Assembly (NCBI GenBank): GCA_028404615.1
Contig: JAOOBT010000002.1
Location: forward strand, 185,857-249,856
Length of the DNA stretch: 64,000 nucleotides
DNA from: Candidatus Pelagibacter sp.
GTDB lineage: Bacteria > Pseudomonadota > Alphaproteobacteria > Pelagibacterales > Pelagibacteraceae
Direction: 5' to 3'
Shown: piece after piece, positions 58,806 through 64,000 of the stretch
Layout of the letters: every line of letters starts with the position of its first letter
How positions within the stretch are numbered: position 1 is the stretch's first letter
Program-made: the position numbers and the translations under genes
Notes under the pieces: model-generated
What the model was told of the DNA's origin: nothing
Seen by the model: only the letters and a program-made list of their open reading frames with translations
Databases searched by the model: none

Positions 58806-60117
58806 TTACTAATTCTTTAACTTCAATTGTTTTTTCTTTGCCAGAGCCTAAATTTCTTAATGTTGGTTTGCCTGATTTAATTTCATTTTCACCATATAAA
58901 ATTACAGCTGGTGATTTGATTTTATTTGCATACTCCATTTGTTTTTTTAATTTGCTTTCACCAGGGTAAATTTCTACGCTTACACCAGCTTTTCTTAAAA
59001 TCATTTGTAGAGAAATATATTCTTTCATTGCTTTTTTATCAAAAACACAAATGACGACAGGTTTTGATTGTTTTATTTTAAATTCTTTTTTCTGCATCAA
59101 TGCGTAAACCAAACGATCTAATCCAATTGATATCCCTGTAGCAGGCGCATCATAATTGCCAAAGTTGTTTACTAAATTATCATATCTTCCCCCGCCACCT
59201 ATTGAACCAAATTGGATTACCTGCCCTTTATTATTTGTTACATCAAACTTTAAATTTACCTCAAAAGTTGCACCGGTATAATATTCCAGCCCTCTAATAA
59301 TTGATGGGTCAAATTCAAAGTTGCTAAAGTTATAATCTTTAAAAATTTTTAATATCTCAATTAAATCCTCTGACTCAGGAGACTTTTTCTTGAGTGTTTC
59401 CTCAATTGTTTGGATATCTTGAGATTTAAGGTTCGCTCCTTTTGTGAAATCTCCGGATTTGTCTTTTCTCCCTGCGCCCAATAATTCTTTAACTCCATCC
59501 CAACCAAGCCTATCGATTTTATCTAGAGCTCTTAAAGTAGTAAGTCTTTGATTGTTATCGTTAATATTTAATTTTTTAAATAACTCTTCAGTTATTTTTC
59601 TAGAGGAGATCTTAATAATATAATCCGTTTTTTTTAAACCACACTTTTCAAGAATTTCTGAAATCATTACACATAACTCAGCATCTGCTTGTAAACTTTT
59701 TGTTCCTACAAAATCAGCATCGAATTGCAAAAATTCTCTAAATCTTCCAGGTCCAGGTTTTTCATTTCTCCAAACAGTGCCTAATTGATATCTTTTAAAT
59801 GGTTTTGGAATTTCTAAATAATTTTTTGCAACATATCTAGCTAGAGGCGCTGTAAGGTCATATCTTAAAGACAGCCAATTATTTTCATCCTTAAAAGAAA
59901 ACACTCCTTGGTCTGGTCTCTCTGCGTCAGGTAAAAATTTACCAATGCTTTCTGTATATTCGAAACTTGGTGTTTCGAGATATTGGAAACCATACTTAAT
60001 CATAATTTCTTTGATGTTAGAAATTACAAAATCACGGATTAATAATTCTTTTTCTTGTCTATCTACAAACCCTAATGGTAATTCTTTCGAAGGTTTGTTA
60101 TTTTTTTCTTTTTTCAT
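58783..60117 (-). CDS. hisS: Histidyl-tRNA synthetase
   Basis: A class II synthetase of 444 residues: motif 2 reads KRYQLGTVWRNEKPGPGRFREFLQFDADFVG, histidine motifs are RGLEYYTGATFEV and GGGGRYDNLV, and the anticodon domain ends with ILYGENEIKSGKPTLRNL. The motif-2 loop RNEKPGPGRFREF differs from the RYERPQAGRYRQF of most bacteria. The start is the ATG at 60117; a longer frame to 60183 is only a translation of the tRNA-His gene. Just four A separate the tRNA CCA from the ATG, so there is no room for a ribosome binding site. Confidence 0.96.
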   Translation of the reverse strand: MKKEKNNKPSKELPLGFVDRQEKELLIRDFVISNIKEIMIKYGFQYLETPSFEYTESIGKFLPDAERPDQGVFSFKDENNWLSLRYDLTAPLARYVAKNYLEIPKPFKRYQLGTVWRNEKPGPGRFREFLQFDADFVGTKSLQADAELCVMISEILEKCGLKKTDYIIKISSRKITEELFKKLNINDNNQRLTTLRALDKIDRLGWDGVKELLGAGRKDKSGDFTKGANLKSQDIQTIEETLKKKSPESEDLIEILKIFKDYNFSNFEFDPSIIRGLEYYTGATFEVNLKFDVTNNKGQVIQFGSIGGGGRYDNLVNNFGNYDAPATGISIGLDRLVYALMQKKEFKIKQSKPVVICVFDKKAMKEYISLQMILRKAGVSVEIYPGESKLKKQMEYANKIKSPAVILYGENEIKSGKPTLRNLGSGKEKTIEVKELVNEIKKII

Positions 60118-60121
60118 TTTT

Positions 60122-60198
60122 TGGTACAGCAGGGTGGATTCGAACCACCGACCCCTAGTTCCACAAACTAGTGCTCTAACCAACTGAGCTACTGCTGC
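60122..60198 (-). tRNA. tRNA-His (anticodon GTG), A73, no encoded G-1
   Basis: The minus-strand 77 bases fold as a cloverleaf. Acceptor arms are GCAGCAG and CTGCTGT (one G-T pair at the end), D arm GTAGCTCAGTTGGTTAGAGC, anticodon arm CTAGT-TTGTGGA-ACTAG giving GTG, T arm GGTGG-TTCGAAT-CCACC, CCA encoded. The discriminator base is A instead of the usual C73 and the base at -1 is T, not G. This is the atypical form known in part of the alphaproteobacteria. It lies 4 bases before hisS on the same strand. Confidence 0.97.
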
Positions 60199-60440
60199 AT
60201 CCCTTTTGTTTTTATATTAATTTTTAATTAATTTATATGTTTTTGATTATAAGCTAAGCAATAGCCTAGCGTGCATTCTGTGCGAATGTGATCCTATTAT
60301 TGAAATGATTCTCTTTTTCGTAATCATAACTAATACTTAAAAAATAATTGTGACTATTTCAAGATGAAATTAGCGGGACAATAAAAATAGCAATAGACTA
60401 AAGTTAATGTCCCGATAATCAGTGATTTTGGAAATTTAGA
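60199..60440. other. 242-base gap with four inverted repeats; no gene recognised
   Basis: No open frame is credible. I see four inverted repeats: 60253-60270 (GCTAAGC/GCCTAGC, one mismatch), 60274-60288 (CATTC/GAATG), 60305-60327 (ATGATT/AATCAT) and 60374-60414 (CGGGACA/TGTCCCG with a 27-base loop). The last sits 27-67 bases downstream of cspA and could end its message, though no T run follows. A TATAAT on the minus strand (60246-60251) may serve the tRNA-His operon. A small RNA is possible but not shown. Confidence 0.4.
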
Positions 60441-60653
60441 TTAAGATGTTTTCTGCAGTTTTACTGCTGAAGGACCTTTTTCTGTGCTCTCCACTTCAAA
60501 CGTTAACTCATCACCCTCGTTTAAATACTTTAAACCAGCTTCTCTTACCGCAGAAGAATGGACGAACACGTCTTTCTCTTTGTCTTCTCTTTCAATGAAA
60601 CCATATCCTTTAGTGCCATTGAACCACTTTACTTTACCTTTTAGTGTACTCAT
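60441..60653 (-). CDS. cspA: Cold-shock protein (CspA family)
   Basis: The 70-residue single cold-shock domain binds single-stranded RNA and DNA. RNP1 reads KGYGFIER and RNP2 DVFVHSSA; the [14 protein letters not shown] start is typical. A Shine-Dalgarno AAGGAA is 13-18 bases before the ATG. A 19-base palindrome and a candidate promoter lie further upstream. Confidence 0.96.
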   Translation of the reverse strand: MSTLKGKVKWFNGTKGYGFIEREDKEKDVFVHSSAVREAGLKYLNEGDELTFEVESTEKGPSAVKLQKTS

Positions 60654-60685
60654 ATTATTTATTTTTCCTTATTTTTATTAACTTT

Positions 60686-60739
60686 AACTAATTATTAATT
60701 AGTTATTGTTCTTAAATAGATTTGGCGAACAAAAGTCAA
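60686..60739 (-). promoter_or_regulatory. Candidate cspA promoter with a 19-base palindrome at its start site
   Basis: Reading the minus strand, TTGACT (60734-60739) and TTTAAG (60711-60716) are 17 bases apart and could be -35 and -10 boxes. The perfect inverted repeat AACTAATTA-T-TAATTAGTT (60686-60704) would begin at about the transcript start and can form a hairpin at the 5' end of the mRNA or bind a dimeric regulator. Confidence 0.45.
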
Positions 60740-60784
60740 TAGGAGAAAATATTAATTAATTAAATTGTTTTTATGCAACAATAG

Positions 60785-61891
60785 TCAAAATAAAAGAGCA
60801 ATAAGGCCCGATATCGCTAATAAACCAAAACCAGCGTAAATAAGTTTATTTTTAACAATATGTGATGAAAATTTTTGTAAGTTTGTGTCTTTATAACTTA
60901 ATCCACTACCCTCAAGATTAGTAGATTTACTAAATCCTTGATTCCTTCCTATCTGGAGAAATTTTGCTTTTCTATGGTCATAAATTTCTTCTTTGCTATA
61001 ATTTTCAAAACTTTTAAGGTTTTTAATTATTGAATGTTTAATATCAGCAGCGATACTTTCTGGATCTCTATGTGCACCACCTAAAGGTTCTGATATTATT
61101 TCATCTATTACACCTAATTTTAATAAATCTTTTGCAGTTAATTTCATTGCTTCAGCAGCTTGTAATGATTTACTTGGATCGCGCCATAATATTGATGCAC
61201 ACCCTTCGGGCGATATTACAGAATAAATAGAATTCTCTAACATGATAACTTTGTTGGATGAGGCTAATGCAATAGCACCTCCCGAACCTCCCTCACCAAT
61301 GATAATTGAAATGTTTGGTACTGTAAGTGACATACCGCACTCAATTGAATTAGCAATCGCAGATGCTTGGCCTCTTTGTTCAGCGCCCAATCCGGGATAT
61401 GCTCCTGGTGTATCGATAAAACTAACAACAGGAATTTGAAATCTGTCAGCTAATTTCATTAACCTAATACATTTTCTATAACCTTCAGGTCTCATCATTC
61501 CAAAATTTCTTTCAATTCTGCTATTTAGATCTTCACCTTTTTCTTGACCGATAATTAAAACTGATTTGTTATCAATTAGTCCAAAACCTGCAATAACAGA
61601 TTTATCATCTCCAAAATAACGATCTCCAGACAATAATGTAAATTGAGAAAATATTTTTTTTATATAAAAATTTGCCTTTGGTCTATCTTCGTGTCTTGCT
61701 ACCTGAGTCTTTTGCCAACTATTTAATGAAGCGTATGTTTGTTTTAGTTTTTCATTAATTTCATTTTGAGTATTTTTGATTTTTTGAGTGTCAACTTCAG
61801 AAATACCCTCTGATCCGAAAGGACTTTTTAAATTATCGACTTCTTGTTCAAGGGCTTTGATTTCTTTTTCAAAATCTAAATAATTTTTCAT
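60785..61891 (-). CDS. accA: Acetyl-CoA carboxylase carboxyltransferase alpha subunit with C-terminal membrane segment
   Basis: AccA forms the carboxyltransferase with AccD in fatty acid synthesis. LDFEKEIKALEQEVDNLKS starts the protein; SFIDTPGAYPGLGAEQRGQ and IGEGGSGGAIALASSNKVIMLE are core marks. The usual family length is about 317-320; here it is 368. The extra about 50 residues end in a basic KNK followed by a hydrophobic helix (LIYAGFGLLAISGLIALLF, 350-368). That would tether the enzyme to the membrane. It diverges from glcB, 57 bases away. Confidence 0.95.
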   Translation of the reverse strand: MKNYLDFEKEIKALEQEVDNLKSPFGSEGISEVDTQKIKNTQNEINEKLKQTYASLNSWQKTQVARHEDRPKANFYIKKIFSQFTLLSGDRYFGDDKSVIAGFGLIDNKSVLIIGQEKGEDLNSRIERNFGMMRPEGYRKCIRLMKLADRFQIPVVSFIDTPGAYPGLGAEQRGQASAIANSIECGMSLTVPNISIIIGEGGSGGAIALASSNKVIMLENSIYSVISPEGCASILWRDPSKSLQAAEAMKLTAKDLLKLGVIDEIISEPLGGAHRDPESIAADIKHSIIKNLKSFENYSKEEIYDHRKAKFLQIGRNQGFSKSTNLEGSGLSYKDTNLQKFSSHIVKNKLIYAGFGLLAISGLIALLF

Positions 61892-61948
61892 ATGGGTTAC
61901 TATTACTACTATTAATATATTATAATATAATGTAAAGATCGGTTCACC
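61892..61948. promoter_or_regulatory. Short divergent promoter region between accA and glcB
   Basis: The 57 bases hold a TATTATAATATAATG block that can serve as -10 element for glcB and, by its near-symmetry, for accA. There is no recognisable Shine-Dalgarno site before the glcB ATG (GGTTCACC precedes it). The gap is too short for a glycine riboswitch aptamer. Confidence 0.5.
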
Positions 61949-64000
61949 ATGAGTTTAATAGATAAAAATGGGCTTAAAATAAGTTCAAAGCTGTTTGATT
62001 TTATAAATAATGAAGCCATACCCGGAACAGGTATCAAAATAGAGGAATTTTGGAATAATTTTGAAAAGACTGTGCATGAGCTTGCTCCGATTAATAAAAA
62101 TTTAATTGAAAAAAGAGAAAATATTCAAAATAAAATTAATGATTGGCACAAGCAAAACGCTGGTAAAGAATTAAATAAAAAAGAATATACAAAGTTCCTA
62201 AAATCTATTTCTTATATTGTTGAAGAAAAAGATGACTTCAGCATTGAAACAGATAAAGTTGATGCTGAAATTTCATCTATAGCGGGTCCACAACTAGTTG
62301 TTCCAGTAGATAATGCTAGATACGCATTAAATGCTGCTAATGCTCGTTGGGGTAGTTTGTATGACGCACTTTACGGAACAGATGTAATTCCTGGAGAAAA
62401 ATTTAAAGATTTTAATGAGAAAAGAGCTGACAAAGTTATCGAATATGTAAGAAAATTTTTAGATGAGATAGCACCAATTAATGATCTTAATTGGAATGAA
62501 GTTTCAGAAATTAAAATTCAAAATAGAGAATTAGTTTTAACGGATGGCAATGATGAAAAAAATCTAAAAAGTAAAAACCAATTTATAGGTTTTACTGGGC
62601 AGACAGATAAGCCAAGCTCAATATTATTAAAAAACAATAATCTTCATATTGAGATTGTAATCGATCCAAATCATACGGTTGGAAAATATGATAAAGCCTC
62701 TATTTCTGATATTATAGTCGAGTCTGCTATTTCAACAATTATTGATAATGAAGACTCAGTTGCGGCTGTTGATGCTGAAGATAAAGTTAAATGTTATAGG
62801 AACTGGTTAGGTTTAATGAAGGGTGACTTAACTGCAGATATAGAGAAAGAAGGAAAAAAATTTACAAGAAAATTAAATCCAGATCGACATTACATATCCA
62901 AAGATGGGGAAAAATTAATTTTGCATGGAAGGGCTTTATTGCTTAATCGTAACGTAGGACATTTAATGACTAATCCTTCAATTCTGTTAAAAGATGGTTC
63001 AGAAATACCTGAGGGTATAATGGACGCGTTTATTGCAACACTTTGTGCTTTACATGATTTCAAAAATAAAAAAAATTCAAGGACTGGATCTGTTTACATT
63101 GTAAAGCCAAAAATGCATGGTCCAGAGGAAGTTGCTTTCACAAATTCACTTTTTGGCAAGGTTGAAGAAGCTCTAGGAATTGAAAAAAATTCAATAAAAG
63201 TTGGAATAATGGATGAAGAGAGAAGAACCACAGTCAATTTAAAAGAGTGTATAAGACAAGTGAAAAATAGAATTGTGTTTATCAATACAGGATTCCTAGA
63301 TCGAACAGGAGATGAAATGCATACCTCATTTGAAGCTGGACCAATGATTTTCAAGGGAGATATGAAAAAATCAACTTGGTTAGAGACTTACGAGAACTGG
63401 AACGTAGATGTTGGATTAAGTTGTGGCTTTTCAGGAAGAGCTCAAATTGGCAAGGGTATGTGGGCTATGCCAGATCAGATGGCAAATATGATGGAACAAA
63501 AAATTGGTCATCCGAAATCTGGTGCAAACTGTGCCTGGGTTCCTTCACCCACAGCAGCTACACTACATTCAATACATTATCATAAGGTTAATGTATTTAA
63601 CGTACAAAATAAAATTAAATCTAGAAGTAAAGCGCAATTAGAAAATATACTAGAAATTCCAAAAGCTGATAGGCCTAACTGGGCATTAGATGACATAAAT
63701 CGTGAGTTAGAAAATAATGCTCAAGGAATTTTAGGGTATGTTGTGAGATGGATAAATCAAGGGGTAGGTTGTTCAAAAGTTCCAGATATTAATAATGTGG
63801 GTTTGATGGAAGACAGAGCCACACTTAGAATTTCTTCTCAACACATAGCAAATTGGTTGCATCATGGAATTTGTAAAAAAGATCAGGTCATGGATGTCAT
63901 GAAAAAAATGGCTAAAATAGTTGATGAACAAAACAAAAATGATTTAAATTATCAAAAAATGTCAGATAATTTTGATAAATCAGTAGCATTTTCTGCTGCC
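61949..64000 (+). CDS. glcB: Malate synthase G (3' end outside the window)
   Basis: GlcB condenses glyoxylate with acetyl-CoA to malate. The frame is open from the ATG at 61949 to the last base (684 codons). Seen are the N-terminal domain with [38 protein letters not shown] in pieces, [29 protein letters not shown], the catalytic-site region [17 protein letters not shown], and [20 protein letters not shown] full protein would be about 720 residues, so only the last 35-40 residues are missing. Family members of SAR11 use glyoxylate made from glycine or glycolate. Confidence 0.95.
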   Translation, partial: MSLIDKNGLKISSKLFDFINNEAIPGTGIKIEEFWNNFEKTVHELAPINKNLIEKRENIQNKINDWHKQNAGKELNKKEYTKFLKSISYIVEEKDDFSIETDKVDAEISSIAGPQLVVPVDNARYALNAANARWGSLYDALYGTDVIPGEKFKDFNEKRADKVIEYVRKFLDEIAPINDLNWNEVSEIKIQNRELVLTDGNDEKNLKSKNQFIGFTGQTDKPSSILLKNNNLHIEIVIDPNHTVGKYDKASISDIIVESAISTIIDNEDSVAAVDAEDKVKCYRNWLGLMKGDLTADIEKEGKKFTRKLNPDRHYISKDGEKLILHGRALLLNRNVGHLMTNPSILLKDGSEIPEGIMDAFIATLCALHDFKNKKNSRTGSVYIVKPKMHGPEEVAFTNSLFGKVEEALGIEKNSIKVGIMDEERRTTVNLKECIRQVKNRIVFINTGFLDRTGDEMHTSFEAGPMIFKGDMKKSTWLETYENWNVDVGLSCGFSGRAQIGKGMWAMPDQMANMMEQKIGHPKSGANCAWVPSPTAATLHSIHYHKVNVFNVQNKIKSRSKAQLENILEIPKADRPNWALDDINRELENNAQGILGYVVRWINQGVGCSKVPDINNVGLMEDRATLRISSQHIANWLHHGICKKDQVMDVMKKMAKIVDEQNKNDLNYQKMSDNFDKSVAFSAA

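Noticed and set aside
60122..60183. An N-terminal extension of hisS beginning at 60183
   Set aside because: Its 22 residues are a translation of the tRNA-His gene; the ATG at 60117 gives a normal HisRS start.
61892..61948. Glycine riboswitch ahead of glcB
   Set aside because: The gap is 57 bases, shorter than the aptamer, and I see no matching helices.
63094..63585. Short frames on both strands inside 63.1-63.6 kb
   Set aside because: They lie in other frames of the strong malate synthase coding sequence and have no motifs.

Overview
The window is about 30 % GC, very densely packed and alphaproteobacterial. Split PetA/PetB/PetC complex III genes, a CcrM-type methyltransferase, a BamF-like lipoprotein, an F0 operon with both b and b' subunits, a retinal-synthesis cluster and a malate synthase G next to accA and groESL all point to a streamlined marine bacterium of the SAR11 (Pelagibacterales) type. 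That assignment is inference from gene content and layout; no 16S rRNA is present. Genes mostly abut or overlap, intergenic space is scarce, and no insertion sequence, prophage or CRISPR array is visible.

Layout. 1-3095 (+): prs (5' cut by the window edge), rplY, pth, ychF. 3072-5628 (-): bc1 complex petA-petB-petC. 5717-8255 (+): trmL, hemF, a TylF-type methyltransferase, greA. 8252-12164 (-): TPR lipoprotein-like/secreted protein, ispE, tRNA-Gln, cca. 12170-14588 (+): UDG-family protein, rnhB, ccrM. 14585-16719 (-): FAD monooxygenase and mutY. 16714-29189 (+): one co-directional run of dciA-like, dsbA-like, a short smc, atpI-B-E-F'-F, crtI-crtB-crtY-blh, ispH, thrB, rnhA. 29182-36510 (-): cytochrome oxidase and its assembly genes (coxB, coxA, ctaB, a 36-residue membrane protein, ctaG, coxC, SURF1), then thrC (frameshifted as given) and a peroxiredoxin. 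36562-40352: rsmE (-), CDGSH protein, HAD dehalogenase, pirin, quinone oxidoreductase, DUF1289. 40354-46471: DUF2721 (-), ubiA, and an LPS block (msbA-like, waaA, lpxK, lpxL). 46476-48520: DUF2093 (-), purD, rsmD. 48513-54984 (-): HAD-IIA, ribF, ileS, lspA, bamF-like, pgi. 55114-57087 (+): groESL. 57094-60198 (-): tRNA-His, hisS, hisZ, hisG. 60441-61891 (-): cspA, accA. 61949-64000 (+): glcB, cut by the window edge.

How it fits together. Complexes III and IV and the F0 sector cover much of the respiratory chain, and hemF and ctaB/ctaG/SURF1 supply haem and oxidase assembly. The retinal pathway (phytoene to beta-carotene to retinal) lies 15 bases behind the F0 operon and ahead of ispH, so the chromophore of a light-driven proton pump may be co-expressed with the membrane part of ATP synthase; the rhodopsin itself and crtE are not in the window.

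Most interesting points: (1) two tRNA genes end only 5 and 4 bases before the start codons of genes whose products act on tRNA (tRNA-Gln/cca and tRNA-His/hisS), leaving no room for a normal ribosome binding site; (2) the tRNA-His lacks the usual C73 and the encoded G-1, and sits in front of hisS-hisZ-hisG; (3) SMC is short and seems to lack a globular hinge; (4) thrC is split by one extra A in a run of nine; (5) AccA carries a C-terminal membrane segment; (6) there is no space for a glycine riboswitch in front of glcB, although such a switch is known in SAR11.
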